Part shown: positions 41,979-50,411 of the stretch, one piece after another
Layout: each line of letters opens with the position of its first letter
Numbering within the stretch: the first letter of the stretch is position 1
Assembly: GCF_000331245.1 (NCBI RefSeq)
Contig: NZ_ANFZ01000009.1
Span: forward strand, 1-64,000
Reading direction: 5' to 3'
Source: Blastomonas sp. AAP53
GTDB lineage: Bacteria > Pseudomonadota > Alphaproteobacteria > Sphingomonadales > Sphingomonadaceae
Length of the DNA: 64,000 nucleotides
Notes under the pieces: model-generated
Seen by the model: the letters and a program-made list of their open reading frames with translations, nothing else
What the model was told of the DNA's origin: nothing
The model's database searches: none
Made by a program: the position numbers and the translations under genes

Positions 41979-43180
41979 CACACCGCCTCCAGCATCGTTG
42001 TTTCAGACACGTTGCGCATATAGCCCGCCGGCTGCCAGCTCGCCTCGAGCGGCTGGATCTCGCCGCTCACCGTCTCGGCGCGCACCCGCACCGGGTAACG
42101 GCCTGCAGCGAGCGTGAGGCCGAATTTCCATTCGCGGAAGGAATAGCGCCCCAGATCCTCGCCCAGCTTCGCGTCCTGCCAACTGCGGCCATCATCGGGC
42201 GAGACCAGCACGCGATTGACGGGGTCGCCTCCGGAAAACGCAATGCCGCGCAGTTCGGTGGCCTTGCCTGCTGCAACCTGCGCGCCATCGGTGTGGCTGG
42301 TGACGAACGAGCGGACGTTGAACCGCGCGATGGGCAGGGTCTTGTCCGGCTTGGTGCCGGGCTCGACGCAATTGCAGTCATTATCGGGGATGCGATAGGC
42401 GGTCTTCATCCAGTACCCATCGAAATCCTTGTCGACGACGTTGATTTCATTGAGGTGCTTCACCCAATAGGTGCCGAAATGGCCCGGCACCACCAGTCGC
42501 AGCGGATAGCCGTTGAGGAAGGGAAGCTCTTGGCCGTTCATCGCATAGGCGACCATCACCTCTCCATCACTTGCATGGTCGAGATCGAGTGCCTTGACGA
42601 AATCGGCGATGCCATCGGCGGGTGGATTGTCGAGACCGTTGAAGGTGACTTGGGCCGCACCTGCGCGCACCCCCGCCTTGGCGAGCAGGTGCTTGAGCGC
42701 CACGCCCTGCCAGCGCGCATTGCCCATCGCGCCGTTGCCCAGCTGTCCTCCGGCGACGCGCGGCGTGACAAAGCCACGGCTGTTGCCCGAACACTGGTTG
42801 ACCGCGACGACCTCGCTCACCGGAAAATCGCGGCGCAGCGCGTCGAGCGAAAGCTCGAGCGGCGTGTCGACATGCCCGCCGATGCTCAGACGGAAGCTGC
42901 GCGGGTCGATCTCGGTCGGCAGGCCCGAGAGGTGATAGCGGACGAAAAACGCGTCATTGGGGGTCAGCAGCCCATCGTTGAACACCGAAAACGGCGTTTC
43001 CAGCTGCGGTGGGCGGCTGGTGAGCAGGATCATCTCGCGCTTGCCGGGCATTGTGACCAGTGGGCGTTCTCCGTTGCCGAAGGGCAGTATGATGCGTCCG
43101 CCGCTCGTCTTCGCTGCCGCGCCGATCAAGGCGACTCCTGCGCCCGCCACGAACAGCCTCCGGTCAATCCCGCTCATCAT
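41978..43180 (-). CDS. sorA: Sulfite dehydrogenase molybdopterin subunit (SorA-like)
   Basis: A 400-residue sulfite oxidase-family enzyme exported by the twin-arginine route (DRRLFVAGAGVALIGAAA). The molybdenum-ligating cysteine is C130 in VNQCSGNSRGF; GYPLRLVVPGHFGTYWVKHL and WMKTAYRIPDNDCN continue the molybdopterin domain, and the C-terminal 100 residues form the dimerisation domain (GGDPVNRVLVSPDDGRSW). It oxidises sulfite to sulfate in the periplasm. With the exporter next door it completes the disposal of sulfonate sulfur. Two adjacent ATGs (43180, 43177) follow a GGAGTG site. Confidence 0.92.
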   Translation of the reverse strand: MMSGIDRRLFVAGAGVALIGAAAKTSGGRIILPFGNGERPLVTMPGKREMILLTSRPPQLETPFSVFNDGLLTPNDAFFVRYHLSGLPTEIDPRSFRLSIGGHVDTPLELSLDALRRDFPVSEVVAVNQCSGNSRGFVTPRVAGGQLGNGAMGNARWQGVALKHLLAKAGVRAGAAQVTFNGLDNPPADGIADFVKALDLDHASDGEVMVAYAMNGQELPFLNGYPLRLVVPGHFGTYWVKHLNEINVVDKDFDGYWMKTAYRIPDNDCNCVEPGTKPDKTLPIARFNVRSFVTSHTDGAQVAAGKATELRGIAFSGGDPVNRVLVSPDDGRSWQDAKLGEDLGRYSFREWKFGLTLAAGRYPVRVRAETVSGEIQPLEASWQPAGYMRNVSETTMLEAV

Positions 43181-43221
43181 CCCACTCCTGCATTCCCTGG
43201 CGCCCGTTTTACCGATCGCCG

Positions 43222-43249
43222 ATCGTATGTCCACCGTTAGCCATACGAT
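43222..43249. promoter_or_regulatory. Inverted repeat upstream of sorAB
   Basis: Perfect 8-bp arms ATCGTATG (43222-43229) and CATACGAT (43242-43249) enclose 12 bases, 42 bases upstream of sorA. No T tract follows, so it looks like a regulator site. It includes TATGTCC and CATA like the sulfoquinovose operators but with different spacing, so the same LacI protein may or may not bind it. Confidence 0.5.
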
Positions 43250-43265
43250 GGTGGCGAGTGCAAGG

Positions 43266-43826
43266 TTACAGCGGGGGCAGGAAGGCTGAATAGCGCTCGC
43301 GCCATGCGGCCACCTCTTCGGCGTGGTCGGGGGGCGGGGGATCGCCCGACAGGACCAGCCGGGCGACGTCATCCTCCGGGTGCATCAGCATCCGTTTCGA
43401 TCCATCGCTGAACCACACGGCGACCAGCTGGGTGCACAGGATATCGAGCACGCGCGCCGCCAGGCCGCTGGCGATGGCATCGCTGCCGGGCAGGGTCCGG
43501 ATGTTGATCGCCACACCTTCGAAGCAGTTGCGCGGGGCGCGCTCGAAATTGATCGAGATCAGCAGGCCACTCCTGTCGGGGCGCGCCTCGTCTGGCAGCT
43601 GCGCCACCCTGCGCCAGGCGCAGAACCAGGTTCGGCAGATCGTTGGCCGCACCGCATGGATGCTGCATCCTTGCGGCCCGAGCTGCGGGCAGGGGGTTCC
43701 GGCAGGCTTCGCAAAATCGGGCGTGTCGACCTTAAGCGTCACACAGCACGCGACGCAGCCGCCGCAGTCGCGCTCTGGCAGCACAGGCCCCAGAAGCAGC
43801 GTTTCCAGATCCGTGTCGCGCGTCAT
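43266..43826 (-). CDS. YkgJ family cysteine-cluster protein
   Basis: A 186-residue protein of the YkgJ/UPF0153 group, defined by a metal-binding cysteine cluster: CGGCVACCVT near residue 21, CPQLGPQGCSIHAVRPTICRTWFC in the next 50. Such proteins are thought to bind zinc or an iron-sulfur cluster; function is not known. It ends 85 bases upstream of sorA in the same direction, but the gap holds the sorAB inverted repeat, so I treat it as a separate unit. Confidence 0.82.
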   Translation of the reverse strand: MTRDTDLETLLLGPVLPERDCGGCVACCVTLKVDTPDFAKPAGTPCPQLGPQGCSIHAVRPTICRTWFCAWRRVAQLPDEARPDRSGLLISINFERAPRNCFEGVAINIRTLPGSDAIASGLAARVLDILCTQLVAVWFSDGSKRMLMHPEDDVARLVLSGDPPPPDHAEEVAAWRERYSAFLPPL

Positions 43827-43982
43827 GCCGCTGCACTGTGGCGCTGGCCCGCTGCGAATGCAAGCGCGCGGCGGTGGAGGGATCCGACCGCCTGCAGCAC
43901 TATCGCCTTCGGCTGATCGACATTTTGGTGCCTTCGCGCACGATCATTGATAAGCCCGGCCCATCACGACCGAAGGAATAGC

Positions 43983-44834
43983 ATGTCTGACCGCCTGAAA
44001 ATTCTGTTGCAACACGGCCTGCCAAAGCAATTGCTGACGCGGCTCGCCGGAAGGGTGGCGCAGGCGGAAGCTGGCGCGACGACGCAGCAGCTCATCCGCT
44101 GGTTCGCCAGCCGGTACAAGGTCGACATGACAGAGGCAGCCAACCCTGACATCGCTAGCTATGCCAGCTTCAATGCGTTCTTCACGCGTCCGCTCAGGGC
44201 AGGCGTGCGCCCCATTGCAGACGCGGATTTCGTCAGCCCGGTCGATGGTGCGATCAGCCAGCTGGGCGCGATCGACGATCATCACCTCGTCCAGGCCAAG
44301 GGACATCGCTACACCATCACCGATCTTGTCGGCGGCGATGGCGCGCTGGCCGAACAGTTCCGCCATGGCAGCTTTGCCAACCTGTACCTTTCGCCCCGGG
44401 ACTATCATCGCATCCACATGCCCTGCGATGGCCGGCTGCTGCGCATGATCCATGTTCCCGGCGCGCTGTATTCGGTGAATCCGGTGACCGCGCGCGGCGT
44501 GACCAACCTGTTTGCGCGCAACGAGCGCGTGGTGTGCGTGTTCGATTCCGCTGAATATGGTCAGTTCGTGATGGTACTGGTCGGTGCGACAATCGTCGGC
44601 AGCATGGCCACCACCTGGCATGGTGTCGTCAACGGGCGGCGGACCGGCAAGCTGGCGCAATGGAATTATGCGGATCAGCCAATCATGCTGAAAAAGGGCG
44701 ACGAGATGGGCCGCTTTCTGCTGGGCTCGACGGTGATCATGCTGTTCAAGCCCGGAACCATCGATCTCAACCCGGCCTGGGCTCCGGAAAGGCCGGTGCG
44801 CCTGGGAGAAATGATGGGCATGTCGCCCCGCTGA
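43983..44834 (+). CDS. psd: Phosphatidylserine decarboxylase proenzyme
   Basis: This 283-residue protein makes phosphatidylethanolamine from phosphatidylserine. It cleaves itself at the LGST motif (in FLLGSTVIMLF near the C-terminus) to form the pyruvoyl prosthetic group on the new serine-derived end. SPVDGAISQLG and DYHRIHMPCDG hold the aspartate and histidine needed for self-processing. The N-terminal FNAFFTRPLR is typical of the long bacterial class. The ATG at 43983 follows GAAGGAATAGC. It appears monocistronic. Confidence 0.94.
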   Translation: MSDRLKILLQHGLPKQLLTRLAGRVAQAEAGATTQQLIRWFASRYKVDMTEAANPDIASYASFNAFFTRPLRAGVRPIADADFVSPVDGAISQLGAIDDHHLVQAKGHRYTITDLVGGDGALAEQFRHGSFANLYLSPRDYHRIHMPCDGRLLRMIHVPGALYSVNPVTARGVTNLFARNERVVCVFDSAEYGQFVMVLVGATIVGSMATTWHGVVNGRRTGKLAQWNYADQPIMLKKGDEMGRFLLGSTVIMLFKPGTIDLNPAWAPERPVRLGEMMGMSPR

Positions 44835-44854
44835 CGCCAGGGGTCGGCTGGTGC

Positions 44855-45937
44855 TTACCGGCTAGCCTGGCGGCGCGAACGCTTTTCGAGAATGGCCCGC
44901 GACGCCTCGTCGAGCGCGACCGTGTCGGCCAGCACCGCACCGCGCTGGCCGATCGGGCGATCGGCTCCGACGGTGGAATCGCAGAAGGTCTGGCGCTCGG
45001 TTTCGGCGTTGAATTCCGCGCCGATCAGGACCGAATAGGCCGACAGGAACAGCCACATCTGGAAGATGACGATGGTGGCGAGCGATCCGTACGTCGCATT
45101 GTAATTGCCGAAGTTGGACGCGTAAAAGCCGAATCCCACGGTAATGCACAGCCATAGCAGCGTCGAAGCGACCGAACCCAGCGAAAGCCAGCGCCATTTG
45201 GCGGCGCGACGATCGGGCGCATAGCGAAAGAAGATCGCGAAGGTGACGCTGACCAGCATCGCCGCGACCACCCAGGTCAGCGTCTGCGCCAGCATCAAAG
45301 CTCCATTGCCGATATACCCAGCCAGAAAATTGCGCGCATAGCTGAACAGCGAAATCGACACGAGGCCGACGATCGCGATGCCCGCCATGCCGAGGGTGAT
45401 CGTGACCGCGACCCAGGTGGTGCGGAAAAATCCCCGCGTCTCATGCTCTTCGTAGATGATGTTAAGCGCGCGCATCATGGCGGTCGCTGCGCGCATCGCG
45501 CCATAGGTGGAAAACAGCAGCGCAACGAGAAGGCCCAGGCCCTGCTGCGCCTTGTTGGTGGTCACGATCTGGAGCAGCTGCTCGCGCAGGATCGTAAGGA
45601 CTTCGCCCGGAACGACATCAGTCAGCAGATCAAGGCTGTCGGCCACTGTGGCGGGATCGGCGATCAGGCCGTAGAGCAGAACGATCACTGCGATCAGCGG
45701 CACGAAAGCGAGGAACGCGAAGAACGCAACCCCGGCGGCCAGCAGCGCCAGGTTGTGGAAATCATTCATCACGAACACCCGCCTGGCGATCGCCCACCAG
45801 GCCCTGGGGGGCATCTGAAGCGGCGAAAGCGCGGTCGCACCGGGGACATCTTGCGCCATCTGGCTCGCAAGTTCGGGCGTGGCGCGCTGGATCAACTCTG
45901 CATCAGCCTGTGCGGGAGGTGGATCGGCCTTTGTCAT
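44855..45937 (-). CDS. YihY/BrkB family inner-membrane protein
   Basis: A 360-residue integral membrane protein of the YihY/BrkB family (once misnamed ribonuclease BN). About six hydrophobic segments are visible, starting with LALLAAGVAFFAFLAFVPLIAVIVLLYG, and the conserved YGAMRAATAMMRALNIIYEE is present. The family's activity is unsettled; transport or lipid-related roles have been proposed. Its ATG lies in an ATGA overlap with the lipoprotein gene, making it the last of the tamA-tamB-lipoprotein-yihY unit. Confidence 0.9.
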   Translation of the reverse strand: MTKADPPPAQADAELIQRATPELASQMAQDVPGATALSPLQMPPRAWWAIARRVFVMNDFHNLALLAAGVAFFAFLAFVPLIAVIVLLYGLIADPATVADSLDLLTDVVPGEVLTILREQLLQIVTTNKAQQGLGLLVALLFSTYGAMRAATAMMRALNIIYEEHETRGFFRTTWVAVTITLGMAGIAIVGLVSISLFSYARNFLAGYIGNGALMLAQTLTWVVAAMLVSVTFAIFFRYAPDRRAAKWRWLSLGSVASTLLWLCITVGFGFYASNFGNYNATYGSLATIVIFQMWLFLSAYSVLIGAEFNAETERQTFCDSTVGADRPIGQRGAVLADTVALDEASRAILEKRSRRQASR

Positions 45938-46155
45938 TTCACGTTGTCCGTTACGGTCTGCTCCTGCTCGGCAGCTGCTTTGTCAGCCTCACGCGCGGCG
46001 GAGAGCTGCGCATTAGCTTCGGTTTCGATCTGGCGAGCCTTCTCGCTCAATTCGCGCGATCGCTGATCGAACTTTTCGTCGAAATCGGGTTCTGCCGAAC
46101 ACCCCGCCAGCAGTACGAGGAATGCGCCGATCATCATGCCCAAGGCGCTGCGCAT
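45934..46155 (-). CDS. Small lipoprotein
   Basis: A 73-residue predicted lipoprotein: a hydrophobic leader ends in the lipobox LLAGC, followed by a short charged, helical and probably coiled-coil tail (FDEKFDQRSRELSEKARQIETEANAQL). I do not recognise a family. The ATG at 46155 shares one base with the tamB stop (a TTG one codon earlier also exists), so it is translated with the Tam system. A role linked to TamAB or envelope integrity is a guess from position. Confidence 0.8.
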   Translation of the reverse strand: MRSALGMMIGAFLVLLAGCSAEPDFDEKFDQRSRELSEKARQIETEANAQLSAAREADKAAAEQEQTVTDNVK

Positions 46156-49100
46156 CAATAATCCTTCCGATACTGGACGTTGACGTTCGATCCGCCAAAG
46201 CTGCCCACCTGGCTCAGCACCGACAGCGCCTTGCTCAGGCTGATCTCGATCTGCGTGGCGGTAAACCCGCGCGTATCGGTGATGATTTCGACATAGACAT
46301 CGTTCGAAATATACTGGCCCACGGCCAAGGATGTCCCGCGTCCGGTATCCTCGTCCGCCCCCAGGATCCTGAGCCGATCGATGCCCGATGCCGATTGCAG
46401 CACGCCCAGCGGATTGAGACCGCCGCTGCCGCCGCGCAGGGAATTGAGCGACGCCGCCAGCTGCACGGCCTGAATAGGCGTGAGCTCACCGATCGAGTTG
46501 CCGAACAGGATGCGCGCCATCACCTCGTCCTGCGGCAGCGAGGGCGTGGAGGAGAAGGCGATGTCCGGGTTCTCCCCGGTGCCGGAGACGTTGATGTTGA
46601 CCGTCACGTCGCCTGCCTCGCCGCTGGCGCGCAGGTTGATGACCGGGTTGGTGGCACTGCCGCCGTTGAACCGCAGGCGCCCTTCTTCCAGATCGAACGA
46701 GCGTCCGGCAAAGCCCAGGGTACCGCGCACCAGTTCGATACCGCCGGTGATCTGCGGACTGCCGGTCGTACCGCCCACACGGATATCGGCCGCCCATTCG
46801 GAATCCAGCCCCATGCCCGAGACGTAGATCTGGTTGTCGGCAACCACCTTGACGTCAAGCCGCCAGTTGCTGGGGACGCCCGAAATCGGCTCCGGATCGC
46901 CGGTGATGCGTTCCCGGCCCAGCGCGGGTTTGCGGCGCACGCCGGTGAGCTTGGCGACTTGCGCCGAGCCCTGCCGCACGATGCGATAGCGCGTCTCGGG
47001 CAGGCGGATCGTGCCCGAGATCAACGCTGGTTGGCTCGCGCTGTTGACGATGGTGAGCTGACCAGTGGCGGTCGCCGCCAGATCATTGCCCTCGGCCAGC
47101 CGCGCATTGTCGAGGTTCAGAGCCAGCTGGATGGGGAAGCCCTGCGCCGAGCTCAGCGAGACAAAACCTTCGCCGCTGATCGTGCCGCTGCCTGCGCGCG
47201 CCGTCAGCTGTTCGACCTGAAGCCGATCGCCGGTGAAGTTGCCGCGCACCCGCATGTTGGTGAGCCGGGTCCCGTATTGCTCGTTCTCATAGGTCAGGTT
47301 GTTGGCGCGGATGATGCCGGTCAGCTGAGGTTGCTGCACCCGTCCCGAGAAGTCAGCGGCAACGCCGATCGCGCCGGACAGGCTCTGGTCGGGCAGCGCC
47401 GCGAGCGAGAACAATGTGTCGGCGGGGCCGTTATAGCGCAGGCCACCAGTGAGCGGAGCCGCCAGCAACCGGGTGGTCCAGCTGCCCGCGCCGGGCGCCA
47501 GTGGATTGAGCGCCACCTGCAGACGCCCGATCACCGCGCCGCGTCGGCGGATGATGGCGCGCGCATTGCCGCCATCGGGCTGCAACCGCCCAACCACGCT
47601 CATGTCCACTGGCTGCGAGACCGATGCCAGGCTGGTGCGAGTGAAATTGTCGATCGCCAGCCGCGCGTCCGCCTCGGGGAAGCTGTCGGCACCGGCTTGG
47701 CGGAAGTCGAGACTGCCCGTCGCGGTTCCGCCCAGACCCAGGCCCGGCATGATCGGGTTGATCAGCGCCAGGTCGACATCGCTCAGGCGGGCGTTGATAT
47801 CCATGCCCGCGCCATAGCGACCGGCCAGCTGGATGGTGCCCCGCGACAGGTCGATGGTCGTCGGCATCAGACGGTATTGTGCCGCTTCAGGAATGATCCG
47901 CGCGGCCTTGCGCGTCCTGAAATCGATGCCGTTGGCGCGGCCGTCCAGCGCGACGCGCCACAGTTGGGGGGCCAGCGCGGCATTGGCGGCAAAACGGAAC
48001 GGGAAGCTGTTGCGTCCTTCTGCCATCACCCGCGCGCTGCCCTGACCGTCGCGGTAATCGACCTTGGCGCGCGCCGCAGCAATCTGCAGCTGGCCCATCC
48101 GGGTGCCGGCGATCTGGATATCGGCAACGACCTGCGGCTGTTCGGTCAGTACAATGTCCGCTGCGACGATCGCCCGGCCAATGACTACCCCGGCAGGGCC
48201 GGGCAGACGAGCATCATTGGCGTTCATCGCAAGCACGGCGCGTTGAAATGCGCCCGATGCCGATAGCGCCACATTGCCGGAAACCCCCGCGCCATCGGCG
48301 ACCAGCTGTCCGGCAAACGGGCCTGCCGCCGTCTGGTTGATCCTGCCGGTGATGCCGATATCGGCAAACCGGGTGCCGGGGTTGACGGCAACCGTCAGCG
48401 GGCCGTTGCCGGTAAAGACATTCACATCGGCAGTGAACGCGCCATAATCGGTATCACCAGTGCCGGTAACGGCATAGCTGGCGCCATCGCCGCGAAGGGT
48501 GGCAACAACGTTGGACATGCCGACACCCAGTCCGGGCCTTGCGGCGGTCACGGTGGCAACGGGACGGGTCACGGTTCCGGTGACGGCGACCGTCAACGGT
48601 CCGTACTGGTTCGAACTGCCGCGGGCATTGAAGCGGATCTGGCCATCGGTCGAATAGGAGCCGCTGCCATCCGAAAGCCGGAAAGACGGCGCAGCCACGG
48701 TCAGGCGGGTCACCCGGCCGATGCCGTCACTGCCATAGCTGACATTGGCATTGATCAACGAGTTGCCGCCGAGGAATTCGCGAAGCCCATCGTTGAGAAT
48801 CTGGCTCGAACGGGCGCGGATGCTGCCCGCCAGACGGAAGCCGCCATTGCCGGTGGCTTCCAGGTCTATATCGGTCGACAGGTTGAAGATGCCGACGCTG
48901 TCGACACGGTAGCCATTGACGCGGCCATTGAGCGCGCCTGTGTAAACGCCGGTGTTGAGGTCAGCGAGGATGACCGCCGTCGCATCGATGCGATCGGAGC
49001 GCATCCGCATATTGTCCGACATCAGCCGGGCGTTCGAATAGGCAAGGTCGCCATCGAGCCGGACGTTTTGCAACAGGCCGCCTGCCGCTGCATTGAGCCC

Positions 49101-50411
49101 TGCAATCCGGCGCGCGCGAGCGCTCACCGGGATCATCCACGCATCCTTGTCGAGCCGCGCTGCGCCGTTGGCGGTGAGGCCTATCACCGCCATGTCGTTG
49201 AACCCCAGCCGTGCTGCGGTGATTTCATAGGCGATCTGCGGCGCGGAGAACGCGCCGTCCAAGGTCAGATTGGCCGCGATGCCTGCACCGCTCAGGTTCT
49301 CGGCGATCGTGCCGGGCTGCAACAGCCGGAAGGCAATCGCCAGATCGCGCATCCGGCTCTCGCCCAGATCGACCAGACCATTGGCGTCGAACGCGAAATT
49401 GGCGTTGCCGATGTTCGCTGAAATATCGAAGCGTCGGTCGTTGGCGGTCGTCTTGATGTCGATCGCAGTTTCGGGCTCGAACAGCGCGCTGGGCTGTGCG
49501 GCAAGCAACAGGGCAGGGCGCAAGTCGCCGCGCGCGGTGAACGTGCCGTTGCGCGCCGTCAGCGCGACATCGGCGAGAGACTGCCCGCCCAGCGTTCCGG
49601 TCAATGCACCGTTCCAGGCATCCCAATCGCCCTTGCCGCGCAGATCGACGCGCATCGGCTCGGCGACGCCGGTCAAACCGGCGATGAGGCCCTGCGCAGG
49701 CGCGTCAAGGTCGAGAGCGAGATCGAGGGTGTTGGTTTCCGGTACCGCGCGCAGATCGACGACCAGCGTCTCGCCACCGACAAAACCATTGCCGGCCTGG
49801 GTTGCCGCACGGGCAGTGACGACGGCGGTGCGGTCGGCAATATGGACCTTGCCAGCCAGTGACGCGCGATGGCGCTGGCCGGTAACCGACTGATCGATAT
49901 CGATCTGGCGCAGTTGCAGGTCGGCGATGTCGATGTCGAGATCGGGCAGCAGCGGCTCGTCGGTCGGTGGTGTCTCGTTGAACGCGGGCAGGCGGCGCAG
50001 GCGCATCTGCGGGACGACCAGCGAGCGGATATCGACATGGCTGTTCACGAACGCGAACGGTCGCCAGTCCACCTCGACCAGCGGAGAGGACGCAAACACG
50101 CCCTGCGGATCGCGCAGCGTCAGATCGCGCACCCGCATCTGGCCATAGAGCGAGCCCTCGATCGAGCCGATGCCGATGTTCAGGCCGTTTTCGAACTCCA
50201 TGCCCGCGATCTGCTTGGCGACGAAACGCTTGCCGCTGCTGCTGTCCAGCCAGATGTATGCAATGGCCAGCAACGCGACGATCGCGCCCAGCAGAACCGC
50301 GACACCGATGGCAATCCGGCGCAGCCAGTTCGTGCGCCGGGCAGGGGGCTCGGTCGCCTCAACAGGGGGTTCGGCAGCCGGCTCGGGCGTCATGTCGATC
50401 GGGTCCGCCAT
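46155..50411 (-). CDS. tamB: Translocation and assembly module subunit TamB
   Basis: A 1418-residue inner-membrane-anchored protein spanning the periplasm. After a short proline-rich cytoplasmic start comes one transmembrane segment (IAIGVAVLLGAIVALLAIAYIWL, about 31-53), then over 1000 residues of beta-rich repeats, ending in the conserved TamB (DUF490) domain with DIAFSSTPSLPQDEVMARILFG and NVNVQYRKDY. TamB forms a hydrophobic groove used in outer-membrane protein assembly and phospholipid transport, with TamA as partner; tamA overlaps it by one base upstream. Confidence 0.93.
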   Translation of the reverse strand: MADPIDMTPEPAAEPPVEATEPPARRTNWLRRIAIGVAVLLGAIVALLAIAYIWLDSSSGKRFVAKQIAGMEFENGLNIGIGSIEGSLYGQMRVRDLTLRDPQGVFASSPLVEVDWRPFAFVNSHVDIRSLVVPQMRLRRLPAFNETPPTDEPLLPDLDIDIADLQLRQIDIDQSVTGQRHRASLAGKVHIADRTAVVTARAATQAGNGFVGGETLVVDLRAVPETNTLDLALDLDAPAQGLIAGLTGVAEPMRVDLRGKGDWDAWNGALTGTLGGQSLADVALTARNGTFTARGDLRPALLLAAQPSALFEPETAIDIKTTANDRRFDISANIGNANFAFDANGLVDLGESRMRDLAIAFRLLQPGTIAENLSGAGIAANLTLDGAFSAPQIAYEITAARLGFNDMAVIGLTANGAARLDKDAWMIPVSARARRIAGLNAAAGGLLQNVRLDGDLAYSNARLMSDNMRMRSDRIDATAVILADLNTGVYTGALNGRVNGYRVDSVGIFNLSTDIDLEATGNGGFRLAGSIRARSSQILNDGLREFLGGNSLINANVSYGSDGIGRVTRLTVAAPSFRLSDGSGSYSTDGQIRFNARGSSNQYGPLTVAVTGTVTRPVATVTAARPGLGVGMSNVVATLRGDGASYAVTGTGDTDYGAFTADVNVFTGNGPLTVAVNPGTRFADIGITGRINQTAAGPFAGQLVADGAGVSGNVALSASGAFQRAVLAMNANDARLPGPAGVVIGRAIVAADIVLTEQPQVVADIQIAGTRMGQLQIAAARAKVDYRDGQGSARVMAEGRNSFPFRFAANAALAPQLWRVALDGRANGIDFRTRKAARIIPEAAQYRLMPTTIDLSRGTIQLAGRYGAGMDINARLSDVDLALINPIMPGLGLGGTATGSLDFRQAGADSFPEADARLAIDNFTRTSLASVSQPVDMSVVGRLQPDGGNARAIIRRRGAVIGRLQVALNPLAPGAGSWTTRLLAAPLTGGLRYNGPADTLFSLAALPDQSLSGAIGVAADFSGRVQQPQLTGIIRANNLTYENEQYGTRLTNMRVRGNFTGDRLQVEQLTARAGSGTISGEGFVSLSSAQGFPIQLALNLDNARLAEGNDLAATATGQLTIVNSASQPALISGTIRLPETRYRIVRQGSAQVAKLTGVRRKPALGRERITGDPEPISGVPSNWRLDVKVVADNQIYVSGMGLDSEWAADIRVGGTTGSPQITGGIELVRGTLGFAGRSFDLEEGRLRFNGGSATNPVINLRASGEAGDVTVNINVSGTGENPDIAFSSTPSLPQDEVMARILFGNSIGELTPIQAVQLAASLNSLRGGSGGLNPLGVLQSASGIDRLRILGADEDTGRGTSLAVGQYISNDVYVEIITDTRGFTATQIEISLSKALSVLSQVGSFGGSNVNVQYRKDY

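Noticed and set aside
46122-48266. A 714-codon open frame opposite tamB
   Set aside because: Composition is arginine/alanine/glycine-rich shadow coding from a high-GC gene; no domain, and tamB on the other strand is clearly real.
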